Source: Vibrio agarilyticus (GTDB taxonomy: Bacteria > Pseudomonadota > Gammaproteobacteria > Enterobacterales > Vibrionaceae). Taken from it: 64,000 nt of DNA. The DNA lies in assembly GCF_012641465.1 (NCBI RefSeq), contig NZ_JABAIK010000001.1, positions 397,005 through 461,004 of the forward strand. The letters are read 5' to 3'. The notes below the pieces were generated by a model, which saw only the letters and a list, made by a program, of their open reading frames with translations, was not told the DNA's origin and did no database searches. How positions within the stretch are numbered: position 1 is the first letter of the stretch; each line of letters opens with the position of its first letter. The position numbers and the translations under genes are program-made. Shown one piece after another: positions 30,586-39,161 of the stretch.

Positions 30586-31890
30586 TTAACGAATTTGCAG
30601 AATGTTTTGCTGCAGTTGGTTATGCACTTCTAGCGAACGAGAGTTGGCTTGGAAGTTACGCTGCGCTGAAATCAAATCCACCAGCTCTTGCGTCATATCA
30701 ATATTGGATTGCTCCAGGCTGCCACTTGAAATTGTGCCATAAGAGCCTTTATTTGACTCGCCCCAGATTTTATCGCCCGAATTATTGGTCGAATTCCACT
30801 GAGTCCCGCCTTTTTTATCCAAACCTTGCTCATTGGGAACACGTACTAACGCAACGCGACCAAGCGTGATATTTTCACCGTTAGAATAGGTACCGTAAAC
30901 ACTGCCATTTTCATCAAAGTCCACTTTGGTCAAAAAGCCCGTTGTGGCACCATCTTCGTTAAATTTAGTCAGTTCAAATGGCGCGGCAAATTGAGTGGAT
31001 GTATTCAAGTCAAAGACCAGCGATTGCGTTGGATCGCCACCATTCAGCTCAAGCGGGATCGGTTGCTCACCCAGTGGCTGAGTGACAATCGGGTTGCCTG
31101 AGTTAAGGCTGGCCAATGTGCCGTCATTATTGAAACGCATCGAGTGACCCAAGTGCCCAGTCGCATTGGTCGCATCACCACCGGCGACATTCAGCGGCTT
31201 TTCACCACCTTTATCTGTCACTGTGTAATAAACTTGCCAGCTATTGGCCTGAGTTTGATCTTTCAAATAATATGTGGTCAGTTTGTATGACTGGCCCATC
31301 GAGTCATAAATGGTTGACGACGTTGAGCGGTTATAGGTATCTGGGTCGGCGTAATTAAACCCTTGTGGATTTTTCACTGCCGCACTCGCAGGCAAGTTCA
31401 CCCCAACCTCAACATTGGCAGTCTGCTTTGGTTTACCAAATTCTGCCGGAATATTCAGTGGCTGAGGCTCATATGAACTCACCTCACCCGTATTTGGATC
31501 CACGTTATAGCCCAGCAAATACTCTTCATTTGCTGTTACCATGTAATTATCTTTGTTCAAATGAAACGCACCATTACGTGTCATCTCATTTTGCTGTGGT
31601 GTTAACCGGTCTTTCGCTACGGCAAAGAAGCCCGTGCCTGAAATACGCAAATCCATCGGGTTATTGGTATAAATACTTGAACCTTCATGAAACATTTGCG
31701 CGACTTGGTTCGCTTGAACGCCGCCACCCGGCGTGGTTTTTGCGTTAGTAAACAAGGAGTTTGAGTAGACATCACCAAACTCAGCGCGTGATTCTTTAAA
31801 ACCAAACGTATTGGCGTTGGCGATGTTGTTACTGGTCGTGTTCAGATCCAGTTGAGCTGCGGATAAACCGCTGAGCGCTACATAAGACAT
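30586..31890 (-). CDS. flgE: Flagellar hook protein FlgE
   Basis: Hook subunit, 434 aa. The N-terminus MSYVALSGLSAAQLDLNTTS with NNIANANTFGFKESRAEF and the C-terminus NIDMTQELVDLISAQRNFQANS are the conserved axial-protein ends, with a beta-rich middle. It lies 23 nt after flgD in the flgBCDE transcript. Confidence 0.97.
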   Translation of the reverse strand: MSYVALSGLSAAQLDLNTTSNNIANANTFGFKESRAEFGDVYSNSLFTNAKTTPGGGVQANQVAQMFHEGSSIYTNNPMDLRISGTGFFAVAKDRLTPQQNEMTRNGAFHLNKDNYMVTANEEYLLGYNVDPNTGEVSSYEPQPLNIPAEFGKPKQTANVEVGVNLPASAAVKNPQGFNYADPDTYNRSTSSTIYDSMGQSYKLTTYYLKDQTQANSWQVYYTVTDKGGEKPLNVAGGDATNATGHLGHSMRFNNDGTLASLNSGNPIVTQPLGEQPIPLELNGGDPTQSLVFDLNTSTQFAAPFELTKFNEDGATTGFLTKVDFDENGSVYGTYSNGENITLGRVALVRVPNEQGLDKKGGTQWNSTNNSGDKIWGESNKGSYGTISSGSLEQSNIDMTQELVDLISAQRNFQANSRSLEVHNQLQQNILQIR

Positions 31891-31913
31891 ACTAAATTCT
31901 CCTTAAATCGCCG

Positions 31914-32621
31914 TTAGGCTTTGCCTACTTCAAGAACTTCGGCCAGTCGCACTGGCGATTCAAATCCGGCAAGATTAAGCAATACATTGCCGTCACCTTT
32001 ACCGAGTAATACGCTGTTTACATTGGCATACGTAGAGACAGGAAACTCCGTCGACTCACCCTCAAGTAATCCAGAGGCCTTCACTTTGTATTTGCCTGCA
32101 GGCAACGCATTGCCGTTCTCGTCTTTTCCGTCCCACTCAACACGGGTGTCCCCGGCCAATTGTGGGCCAACATCAAAACTGCTGATAAGTTGCCCCATCT
32201 CATTTTCGATGCGAACCATCAGGTTATCGACCGACTGAGGCAGCTTCACCATTGCCGGCATGCCACCTTCTGCAGCTTTTACGCCAGCCGCGCCCGGTAC
32301 CAAGACATCACGTCCAACCAGTGAAGAGGCTTGTAGTGCCTGGTTAGAGGTCATTGATGAATTAAGACTTTCAAACTGATTGTTCATTTTGCCAATGCCA
32401 TCTACGGTGGCAAAAGAGGCCATCTGAGCAATCATCTGCTCGTTACTCACCGGCTTAAAAGGGTCTTGCTGAGCCAATTGCTTGGTCAGTAACGAGAGAA
32501 AATCTTCTTGCTTAAGATCTTGCTTACCCGTGACTTCGCTCTGCTTTTTGTTCTCTTGCAAACTTTTAAGCTGGTCGATGTAGGACAAGCCGCTTTGACC
32601 AACATTGTTTATTCCGGCCAT
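31914..32621 (-). CDS. flgD: Flagellar hook assembly protein FlgD
   Basis: Hook-cap scaffold needed for hook polymerisation, 235 aa. The conserved LKQEDFLSLLTKQLAQQDPFKPVSNEQ stretch (given in part: DFLSLLTKQLAQQDP, about 44-58) is diagnostic, and the C-terminal half carries the FlgD Ig/tudor-like region with WDGKDENGNALPAGKY. It lies between flgC and flgE. Confidence 0.96.
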   Translation of the reverse strand: MAGINNVGQSGLSYIDQLKSLQENKKQSEVTGKQDLKQEDFLSLLTKQLAQQDPFKPVSNEQMIAQMASFATVDGIGKMNNQFESLNSSMTSNQALQASSLVGRDVLVPGAAGVKAAEGGMPAMVKLPQSVDNLMVRIENEMGQLISSFDVGPQLAGDTRVEWDGKDENGNALPAGKYKVKASGLLEGESTEFPVSTYANVNSVLLGKGDGNVLLNLAGFESPVRLAEVLEVGKA

Positions 32622-32638
32622 TCGCTATTCCCCTATCC

Positions 32639-33055
32639 TTATTGACCCATTTGCAGCGTACGCAGCAACATTTGTTTGCTGGCATCCGCTAGCTGTACGT
32701 TGGTTTGATACGACCGTGAAGCTGAAATCATATTGGCCATCTCTTCCATTACATTCACATTAGGCTTGTAAATGTATCCCTCTTCATTGGCCAGAGGATG
32801 CTCAGGGTTGTACTCTGCCGTTAAGGGCTTGTCGCTCTCGACAATCCCCAACACTTTGACTGGCACGGTTTCACCACTTGAACGCAGTGCATTACTCATC
32901 TCGGCGCCAAACACCGCGTGACGAGCTTTGTAAGTATCTTTTGCTGAACTGCTGACACTGTCTGCATTGGCTAAGTTACTGGAGGTCGTATTTAGACGAA
33001 CAGATTCGGCGCTCATTGCAGAACCAGTAACGTTGAACACATTGAATAAGCTCAT
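32639..33055 (-). CDS. flgC: Flagellar proximal rod protein FlgC
   Basis: Rod subunit, 138 aa. MSLFNVFNVTGSAMSAESVRL and NTTSSNLANADSVSSS at the N-terminus, and NVNVMEEMANMISASRSYQTNVQ at the C-terminus (given in parts) are family features. It starts 4 nt after the flgB stop. Confidence 0.96.
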   Translation of the reverse strand: MSLFNVFNVTGSAMSAESVRLNTTSSNLANADSVSSSAKDTYKARHAVFGAEMSNALRSSGETVPVKVLGIVESDKPLTAEYNPEHPLANEEGYIYKPNVNVMEEMANMISASRSYQTNVQLADASKQMLLRTLQMGQ

Positions 33056-33059
33056 CTAA

Positions 33060-33455
33060 TTATTGTCCTTTAATTGCTTTGGTTAAGTTTTTAAACTTAC
33101 TGCCCAAAAAATCCAGCGACGCTTGGTGACGAATTTGGTTTTGCATAAAAAGATTACGCTCTAAATCGACATCCACTGTATTACCATCACCCGTATCCGG
33201 CTGAGTTGGCAAGCGGTAAAGCTTGTCCCCCATCACGGTTGAGGTGGCAGGAATATGCCGACCATCGGTTCGACTCAAGCCAATACTTGCTCCTGAACTT
33301 GCCGCTTGCAGCTCTTTTGCAAAATCAAGGCCACGAGCCTTAAAACCGGGAGTATTTGCCTGTGCAATATTGGTTGAGATGATTTCAGCATTGCGTTCAC
33401 GTACGCCTACCGTATGTTGGTGTATGCCCAAAGCTTTATCAAACGAGATGGCCAT
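33060..33455 (-). CDS. flgB: Flagellar proximal rod protein FlgB
   Basis: First gene of the flgBCDE(FGHIJ) operon; rod subunit of 131 aa. The motif NAEIISTNIAQANTPGFKARG is typical. Two adjacent ATGs are possible: GGAGG sits one base before the first (33458) and four before the second, so the second was chosen. A perfect sigma-54 promoter lies 90-105 nt upstream. Confidence 0.95.
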   Translation of the reverse strand: MAISFDKALGIHQHTVGVRERNAEIISTNIAQANTPGFKARGLDFAKELQAASSGASIGLSRTDGRHIPATSTVMGDKLYRLPTQPDTGDGNTVDVDLERNLFMQNQIRHQASLDFLGSKFKNLTKAIKGQ

Positions 33456-33544
33456 CATGCCTCCAAATCACTTCGTTTCCCAATGACACAGGGTGATATT
33501 CGGTTTTACGTCACCGTGGTTATCACATTGCCTACATAACAAAA

Positions 33545-33560
33545 GCAATTAATGTGCCAG
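33545..33560 (-). promoter_or_regulatory. Sigma-54 promoter of flgB operon
   Basis: On minus, TGGCAC-ATTAA-TTGCT, an exact consensus with 10 nt between GG and GC. It sits 90 nt upstream of flgB and directly after the cheR terminator, so flgB expression is insulated from cheVR. Confidence 0.92.
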
Positions 33561-33601
33561 TAAAAAGAAAAAGCGGCACTACTTGCGTAGACGCCGCTTT
33601 A
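33561..33601 (-). terminator. Intrinsic terminator after cheR
   Basis: On minus, stem AAAGCGGC / GCCGCTTT with a 15-nt loop, followed by TTCTTTTTAC. It lies about 45 nt downstream of the cheR stop and immediately upstream of the flgB sigma-54 promoter. Confidence 0.85.
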
Positions 33602-33645
33602 TTTAATCCGTTTAGGCGATAACTCAAATGCCAATCGCGCCAGTT

Positions 33646-34473
33646 TTATTTTAAACGATAGATAATGCCTGGGTTACAGCGCACCATCTCAAATCGGTCA
33701 GTGAGTCCCGTCAGCGATTCCGAAGCGCCAAGTAGCAAATACCCCCCGGGATTCAAGCTATTGGCCATTTGATTCAACACATTAGCCTTCATCTCTGGAG
33801 AGAAATAAATCAAAACATTACGGCAAAAAATCACATCAAACTTACCAAGCAGCGCATAACTGTCCATTAAGTTTTGTGAGCGAAATGAAACCATCTGCTT
33901 CACATTCGCTTTAATCCGCATACGCCCCTCGTCTACCGGCTCAAAAAACTCCCGGCGACGCTCTGGTGACAAACCTCGACCTAATGCTAAATGATCGTAA
34001 ACACCTTCGCGGCACATTTCCAGCATGGTGTTTGAGATGTCGGTTGCAGTAATGGAAACACTGGGCATCAGGCCAGGCCGACGCATTCGCGCTTCTAAAA
34101 TGGTCATGGCAATCGAATACGGCTCTTGACCCGATGAGCTCGCTGCAGACCAAATTTTTATCGGTTTTTTTTCCGCCGCTAATTCAGGTAATAGTTTGTC
34201 TGCTAATACGGTAAACGGGTAGCTATCACGAAACCAAAGTGTTTCGTTGGTGGTCATTGCATCAACCGCAGCGATGCGCAGCTCGCGGTTACGACCTACT
34301 ACCACATCTTGCAATAACGCTGACAGCGAAGGAAGTTGAAACTTTGTCACTAGCGGACTCAAGCGGCTGCGCACTAAGTACTGTTTACTCTCTCCCAGCA
34401 CGATGCCACATTGCGTTTCAAGAAAACGGCTAAATTCGCGGTATTCTTGGTCGTTAATTGTAATCGCGGTCAT
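33646..34473 (-). CDS. cheR: Chemotaxis protein methyltransferase CheR
   Basis: Cytosolic SAM-dependent methyltransferase that methylates glutamates of chemoreceptors for adaptation, 275 aa. The N-terminal helical domain has FLETQCGIVLGESKQYLV; the SAM domain has IWSAASSSGQEPYSIAM (motif I, about 108-124), TATDISNTML and FCRNVLIYF (about 224-232). It follows cheV by 17 nt, the usual Vibrio order. Confidence 0.96.
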   Translation of the reverse strand: MTAITINDQEYREFSRFLETQCGIVLGESKQYLVRSRLSPLVTKFQLPSLSALLQDVVVGRNRELRIAAVDAMTTNETLWFRDSYPFTVLADKLLPELAAEKKPIKIWSAASSSGQEPYSIAMTILEARMRRPGLMPSVSITATDISNTMLEMCREGVYDHLALGRGLSPERRREFFEPVDEGRMRIKANVKQMVSFRSQNLMDSYALLGKFDVIFCRNVLIYFSPEMKANVLNQMANSLNPGGYLLLGASESLTGLTDRFEMVRCNPGIIYRLK

Positions 34474-34490
34474 TCACGTCTCTTTTCTAA

Positions 34491-35417
34491 TTATTCTGCG
34501 AGGGCAATCTTTACCGCATTACCCAATTCATCGGGGTTAAATTTCGCGATAAAGGCATTCGCTCCGACGCGCTCAACCATCGCTTGGTTAAACACACCGC
34601 TTAATGACGAATGCAAAATGACATACAGATCTTTAAGATCTGGGTTACGTCGAATTTCAGCCGTCAAAGTGTAACCGTCCATTTCAGGCATTTCGATATC
34701 TGAAATAACGAGTGAAATTTGGTCAAAGACAGAACCTTGTGCCGCCATCTCCAATAAGGTGTTGTAGGCTTGCTTGCCATCTTTGACTGAAACAAACTCA
34801 AAACCAATTGACCCCATCGCGCGCTCAACCTGTTTGCGTGCCACGGTTGAGTCATCGGCAATCAAAATACGACGTACAATGTCATCACCGCGCTTAGACT
34901 GCTGAATTTCAGCGCCAATTCCTTCGCTCATGTTTTCATTGACGGGCGCAATTTCCGCTAAGATTTTTTCTACATCGAGAATTTCAACCAGCTCATTGTC
35001 AATGTTGGTGACAGCAGTCAAATAGTTCGCTTTGCCAGAGCCTTCTGGCGGCGGCAAAATCTCCTCCCAGCGCATGTTAATAATGCGTTCAACAGAGGAG
35101 ACTAAAAAGGCTTGGATGGTTCGGTTAAATTCCGCGATGACAACAAACGCCTTATCGACATCTTGTGTTGGACGACCACCAATCGCTAGACTCAAGTCAA
35201 TCACAGAAACCGTTTGACCCCGAATATGAGCAATGCCTTTAACGAGACGGTGAAGATTAGGCATCAGTGTCAGCTTAGGGCATTGAAGCACCTCTTTTAC
35301 TTTAAACACGTTGATGCCATAGCGCTGACGCCCCATTAGGCGAAAGGTCAACAACTCCAGTCTGTTTTGACCCACCAACTGAGTGCGCTGGTTCACCGAA
35401 TCAAGAATGCCTGTCAT
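34491..35417 (-). CDS. cheV: Chemotaxis coupling protein CheV
   Basis: Couples receptors to CheA and adds phosphorylation-based adaptation, 308 aa. A CheW-like domain (about 15-160) with GQTVSVIDLSLAIGG is followed by a receiver domain (about 180-305) with the acidic pair in LIADDST, the phospho-acceptor Asp in LVISDIEMPEMDG and the conserved Lys near the end (FIAKFNPDE). It is first of the cheV-cheR pair and divergent from flgA. Confidence 0.95.
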   Translation of the reverse strand: MTGILDSVNQRTQLVGQNRLELLTFRLMGRQRYGINVFKVKEVLQCPKLTLMPNLHRLVKGIAHIRGQTVSVIDLSLAIGGRPTQDVDKAFVVIAEFNRTIQAFLVSSVERIINMRWEEILPPPEGSGKANYLTAVTNIDNELVEILDVEKILAEIAPVNENMSEGIGAEIQQSKRGDDIVRRILIADDSTVARKQVERAMGSIGFEFVSVKDGKQAYNTLLEMAAQGSVFDQISLVISDIEMPEMDGYTLTAEIRRNPDLKDLYVILHSSLSGVFNQAMVERVGANAFIAKFNPDELGNAVKIALAE

Positions 35418-35444
35418 ATACTCATCTCCATCTCATACTTTTTA

Positions 35445-35474
35445 ATTATAAAGTGATACTCTATATCCAACCAA
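35445..35474 (-). promoter_or_regulatory. Candidate sigma-70 promoter of cheVR
   Basis: On minus, TTGGTT, 18-nt spacer, TATAAT, 28 nt upstream of cheV. The -10 is perfect and the -35 has the TTG core. No sigma-54 or sigma-28 match was seen here, which would make cheVR a sigma-70 unit inside the flagellar cluster. Confidence 0.45.
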
Positions 35475-35614
35475 CGCGATGCTGCAGGTCCGTTGTGAGT
35501 GTTTTAGGTATCAATGCAAGAGTCCGTTTCACACTCATATTGATTATCACTCACCAACATCGAAGACTGGTGGCTTTGATACACCTACTTATGGATAACA
35601 CCAGAGAAACTCTT

Positions 35615-36361
35615 ATGTCGCGATTTGAAATGAATTCCGTCTGCGCTCACTGGTTCACACCAATGGATCGCTCTCGCTGTTATGCAAAGTCTATCGGCAT
35701 TTTACTCGCATTATTTAGCTTTTTCTCCAACGGCGCTACCGAAAATCAAATAAAACAAATCCAGTTAGCGGCTGAAACGCACATTTTGCAAACTGTTGAA
35801 ACGCCTAGAGGTGGAGAACTTCATATTGAAGCGGCAGAGCTCGATTCACGAATTCGAGCCACCGACTGTCCTCAGCCACTGCAAACGAGCGCCTCAAGCA
35901 CCAAAGGCACTCGAAGTAATATCAATGTGTTGGTTGAGTGCCCAAGTGATGGCTGGAAGGTGTACGTGCCAGTGCGACTCTCTACGGCTGTTGCCCTTGT
36001 TACAGCCAACCGTGCGTTAGCTCGTGGCGAAGTCCTCAGTGAAACTGACATTTCAACAACGTTTATCGAATTGCAGCGTTTTCGTAAGGCTGGATTTTCC
36101 ACATTTCAAGATATTATCGGCGCCAAAGTCAAGCGTGCACTGCGCCCCGGTGATGTCATTGAACAAAGCGATGTGTGTCTTGTTTGCCGTAATGAAAAAG
36201 TCATGATCAAAGCGGTCAAAAGCACAATGACCATCACCACCAAAGGCACCGCGCTGCAAGATGGCATTTTAGGTCAACAAGTTAGAGTGAAAAACGATAA
36301 AACACAGCGTATAATCGAAGCGCAAGTGACCGATGTTGCCGAAGTCAGCGTGATGTTTTAA
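35615..36361 (+). CDS. flgA: Flagellar P-ring assembly chaperone FlgA
   Basis: Periplasmic chaperone for FlgI, 248 aa from the chosen start. A hydrophobic signal segment (SIGILLALFSFFSNGA, about residues 25-40) is followed by the SAF-type domain with NRALARGEVLSETDIS and the C-terminal AVKSTMTITTKGTALQDGILGQQVRVKN stretch (given in part: GILGQQVRVKN). The frame is open 54 codons further upstream without coding character; alternative starts at 35591, 35630 and 35660 cannot be excluded. Divergent from cheV. Confidence 0.9.
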   Translation: MSRFEMNSVCAHWFTPMDRSRCYAKSIGILLALFSFFSNGATENQIKQIQLAAETHILQTVETPRGGELHIEAAELDSRIRATDCPQPLQTSASSTKGTRSNINVLVECPSDGWKVYVPVRLSTAVALVTANRALARGEVLSETDISTTFIELQRFRKAGFSTFQDIIGAKVKRALRPGDVIEQSDVCLVCRNEKVMIKAVKSTMTITTKGTALQDGILGQQVRVKNDKTQRIIEAQVTDVAEVSVMF

Positions 36362-36416
36362 GCGCTAAGGATGCGCAATTCACATTAACTCGTTACCGTA
36401 TATCGAGAAAAAGCGC

Positions 36417-36443
36417 TAAAGTATTGACAATATCGGCCGATAT
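36417..36443 (+). promoter_or_regulatory. Sigma-28 promoter of flgMN, overlapped by a palindrome
   Basis: TAAAGTAT, 11 nt, GCCGATAT: a near-perfect FliA consensus, 155 nt upstream of flgM. A perfect 20-bp palindrome (ACAATATCGG / CCGATATTGT) at 36427-36446 covers the spacer end and the whole -10. Flanking TTGAC and GTCAA extend it imperfectly. A sigma-28 promoter before flgM fits feedback of the anti-sigma factor on its own sigma factor. Confidence 0.85.
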
Positions 36444-36597
36444 TGTGGTCAAATGGATGCAGCGCAATTAAGTATTGCGTATTATATCGCTGTATTTTTA
36501 AGCTCATGTTCGATAAGACAGCAGCCAAAATGCATGATTTCGTTATTTAAATTTGATATTGCATCTCGTCACATTCACACGAAAATAGGGTTTATCA

Positions 36598-36924
36598 ATG
36601 GCAGGTATCGATAACATTCGCAGTGGGCAATTGTTTAATACCAATAATCGCCCCTCCGCACGTGCCGACAGCTCGGCGTCACACTCAACCGCCAGCCGTG
36701 ATGTCAAAACTACCGCAGGTCAAGATTCCGTTTCGCTCAGCTCGCAAGGTAAAGCTATGGGTCAGTTGCAACAGAGTATGGCGGCAACACCAGCGTTTGA
36801 TGCAGCAAAAGTTGCGGCGATTAAAGAAGCAATTGCTAATGGCTCTTATCAGGTCGATCCAGAGCGTCTTGCGGATAACATCATGAAGTTTGAAAACGAG
36901 CTAGCCCCACAGAACAAAGCGTAA
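36598..36924 (+). CDS. flgM: Anti-sigma-28 factor FlgM
   Basis: Binds FliA until the hook-basal body is finished, then is exported, 108 aa. The N-terminal half is Ser/Asn/Thr-rich and probably disordered; the C-terminal half has the conserved VAAIKEAIANGSYQVDPERLADNIM region (given in part: AIKEAIANGSYQVDPERLA, about 73-91). It is followed by flgN after 15 nt. Confidence 0.95.
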   Translation: MAGIDNIRSGQLFNTNNRPSARADSSASHSTASRDVKTTAGQDSVSLSSQGKAMGQLQQSMAATPAFDAAKVAAIKEAIANGSYQVDPERLADNIMKFENELAPQNKA

Positions 36925-36939
36925 AACTAGAAACAGTAA

Positions 36940-37365
36940 ATGGCTGCGTTAACAGACTTAATCGATTTTCAACGCGACAGTGCTCGTCAGTTATTGGCCG
37001 TACTTGAGCGGGAGACACTTGCTATCACATCACGGGTTGCTCGTGATATTGAGATGATAGCCAAAGAAAAAGTAACATTAATCGAGGCATTAAAAACGAC
37101 TGACCAACGCATTGCCGCGCACCCTCACCTTGCCAGCGCGCAGCAAGAGGTCGATTTTAATCAGAAGGTTAGTGAAATTCGGTTGCTCATCGAGCAGTGC
37201 CAAACCATCAATCAAGCTAATGGTGATGCTCTACACCGCGCGCAATTAAGTTTTCGAAAACTCAACAATTTGTTCCAGCAAACTCATGGAAAAGTTGGCA
37301 TGACCTACAACGCGGCAGGAAAAACTCACACCATTTCCACATTAGGCACCAACATCAAGGCGTAA
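36940..37365 (+). CDS. flgN: Flagellar export chaperone FlgN
   Basis: Cytosolic chaperone for FlgK and FlgL, 141 aa, largely alpha-helical with the conserved central EKVTLIEALKTTDQRI segment and a C-terminal GMTYNAAGKT. It follows flgM and overlaps the 3' end of the convergent monooxygenase-like gene by 11 bp. Confidence 0.92.
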   Translation: MAALTDLIDFQRDSARQLLAVLERETLAITSRVARDIEMIAKEKVTLIEALKTTDQRIAAHPHLASAQQEVDFNQKVSEIRLLIEQCQTINQANGDALHRAQLSFRKLNNLFQQTHGKVGMTYNAAGKTHTISTLGTNIKA

Positions 37366-37696
37366 GTGAGCTCGCAAACTCATTTGAAAGCTCGCATTGT
37401 AAATAATCATCCATAACCTCAAGCTGATACAAAACGCTCGATTGAATTAAGCACGCTCGCATTTTTTCACGTGCTTGAACCTCTTTCGCGTCAGTGGCAA
37501 TGTAATTTTTCTGCCATTGCGCTTTGCTGGGCCATTGTGCATAGCCAATAAAGCGTTGCGGCTCGTCTGAACGATGCAGGCGAGAGCCATAGCTCCCGCA
37601 ATATCGGTAAATGGCTTTAGTCACATCAAGCCACGCTTGGCGAAAGAGATCCTCACTTCCAGGCGTGACTTCAAACTCATAAACAACAACAAACAT
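37355..37696 (-). CDS. ABM-domain (antibiotic biosynthesis monooxygenase-like) protein
   Basis: A 113-aa dimeric-barrel type protein. The opening MFVVVYEFEVTPGSEDLFRQAW (given in part: YEFEVTPGSEDLF) and FIGYAQWPSKAQWQ are typical of the ABM/DUF3291-like alpha-beta barrel fold, whose members are small cofactor-free monooxygenases or of unknown role. It lies between flgN and flgP but is not a flagellar gene by family. Its last codons overlap flgN tail to tail. Confidence 0.8.
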   Translation of the reverse strand: MFVVVYEFEVTPGSEDLFRQAWLDVTKAIYRYCGSYGSRLHRSDEPQRFIGYAQWPSKAQWQKNYIATDAKEVQAREKMRACLIQSSVLYQLEVMDDYLQCELSNEFASSLTP

Positions 37697-37751
37697 CCTT
37701 TGTCCTAGTTAAGCCTCATGCTCAAAACTTAGTGTGTAACAGAGAAGCCGA

Positions 37752-38207
37752 TTAAAACAACGTTTGCTGACGCTTCTCTGGCACATGTTGCACTTCGCCA
37801 AAATCACGCAACTTGTCCATTTTACGAATATCAAGACGCAACTCTGTCACATAGCTATCTTCCACCATATAAGCGCGAATCACTTGAGCGCCACGAATAA
37901 CACCATCGACGGCGCCTGACGTGGTTTCAATGCCTAAACGTTGATCTTCTAACTCAGCACGACCACTAATACGCATGCCATACACTTGCTCAGCCAGCTC
38001 TCTATAGGCATCAATTTTTGATGCTCGCATCGCACGTATTTGTTTCTCTTCTGGTGTTCGGCCCACTTGCTCACTGACCGATGCGTAACCTACCGCAACT
38101 AAGATTTCATCTTCACGCATCTGCTGAAGTGGTTGACACCCCGTAATGAGCCAAGCCGATATCAGTGCCATCAATAGTAAGCCGATGTGTCTCACTTTGT
38201 GTCCCAT
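37752..38207 (-). CDS. flgP: Flagellar outer-membrane lipoprotein FlgP
   Basis: LPP20-family lipoprotein, 151 aa. A signal peptide ends at the lipobox LITGC (Cys24). The conserved core AMRASKIDAYRELAEQVYGMRI is shared with LPP20/FlgP. In V. cholerae FlgP is needed for motility and flagellar stability; a structural disk role is reported for relatives. It follows flgO after 57 nt on the same strand, the flgOP operon of vibrios. Confidence 0.9.
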   Translation of the reverse strand: MGHKVRHIGLLLMALISAWLITGCQPLQQMREDEILVAVGYASVSEQVGRTPEEKQIRAMRASKIDAYRELAEQVYGMRISGRAELEDQRLGIETTSGAVDGVIRGAQVIRAYMVEDSYVTELRLDIRKMDKLRDFGEVQHVPEKRQQTLF

Positions 38208-38264
38208 CTCTACTTCTCTTTCCTATCAATATTTGGTTTGTACTGCTCTTCGCTCGCGCCACTC

Positions 38265-38900
38265 TTATGGGCGCAGAATAACGGTATGAGGCTGACGAAT
38301 TTCCGGATCAGAGCGAATTAATACGCCATCTTGGGTACGAATACTATTGAGCGTATCAAGATCGCGTCCGATACGGTCTGCGGGCAAAAAGCCTTGTGCA
38401 GAGGCAACAACAATGCGACTTTGCATGCCAACCACTCGCGCATTGACCAACACGCCACCTTCTTGTCGCAGCATGGTTCCCGTCAGTACATATTGAATTT
38501 CTTGCTCATGCGCTAAATCTTTCCAGTCACGACTCAGGGCAAAATCTCCCGTCTGCGTCACTTGAATCGACCCTGTGGTCTTAAAATCAACCACCTTAAA
38601 ACCACGTCGCTGCAGCTGATAAATAAACCCTTCCGAAACCGAGTTGCCGAGCCAGTTCGTTGCATCCAAATTCTGCAAGTCAACAAACGAGGTGACCGCA
38701 ATCGGCGTGCGAGCGGAAACGCTGGTATTGGATACCATCAGTTCTTCTGTCAGCCCTTCAACGAAGTAGTCCATGGTATGTCTCGGACTGTCCAGTAACA
38801 TGAACTGACTACCAGAATATGGCTCTTTGCCGTTATAAATAGGCGAATAAGCACAAGCGGTCAGCATACAAACTGACGCCACCATAAGCCATTTTTTCAT
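38265..38900 (-). CDS. flgO: Flagellar outer-membrane protein FlgO
   Basis: Lipoprotein of 211 aa (signal and lipobox LTAC, Cys16) with the FlgO domain: TPIAVTSFVDLQNLDATNWLG (given in part: AVTSFVDL, about 67-74), GRVVGMQSRIVVASAQGFLP-like segment near the end. In V. cholerae it localises to the outer membrane and supports flagellar attachment. It is divergent from flgT with a 261-nt gap; I found no properly spaced sigma-54 site for it. Confidence 0.9.
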   Translation of the reverse strand: MKKWLMVASVCMLTACAYSPIYNGKEPYSGSQFMLLDSPRHTMDYFVEGLTEELMVSNTSVSARTPIAVTSFVDLQNLDATNWLGNSVSEGFIYQLQRRGFKVVDFKTTGSIQVTQTGDFALSRDWKDLAHEQEIQYVLTGTMLRQEGGVLVNARVVGMQSRIVVASAQGFLPADRIGRDLDTLNSIRTQDGVLIRSDPEIRQPHTVILRP

Positions 38901-39033
38901 CGGTCATATCTCCAAATAAACCATGATGGAACGGGGTCGCACACTATCCGCTACAGCACCATGCTTTGCCTTTTGCTCTGTTTGCTGAGCCATGCGTTTT
39001 TATTCGCTACTGGCCGTGTTATTTATGCGATTG

Positions 39034-39049
39034 TGGAACGGACTTTGCT
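39034..39049 (+). promoter_or_regulatory. Sigma-54 promoter of flgT
   Basis: TGGAAC-GGACT-TTGCT on plus, one mismatch in the -24 box, with the strict GG-N10-GC spacing. It would start transcription about 100 nt before flgT, consistent with FlrC-dependent expression of the H-ring gene. Confidence 0.68.
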
Positions 39050-39161
39050 TCATTCCAAACGTTTCCAGCTTACGCTGAACATCACTGAATCAGTTCACTG
39101 ATAAACTAGAAAGCAATTTTTATACCCAATTGCCAAATTTCAGCCAAACGGTCGTAATAAA

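Noticed and set aside
35453-35614. Longer N-terminus for FlgA
   Set aside because: The extra 54 residues overlap the cheV promoter region and would place the signal peptide far inside the protein.
38901-39033. Sigma-54 promoter for flgO on minus
   Set aside because: Candidate GG and GC pairs are 8 or 11 nt apart; sigma-54 requires 10.
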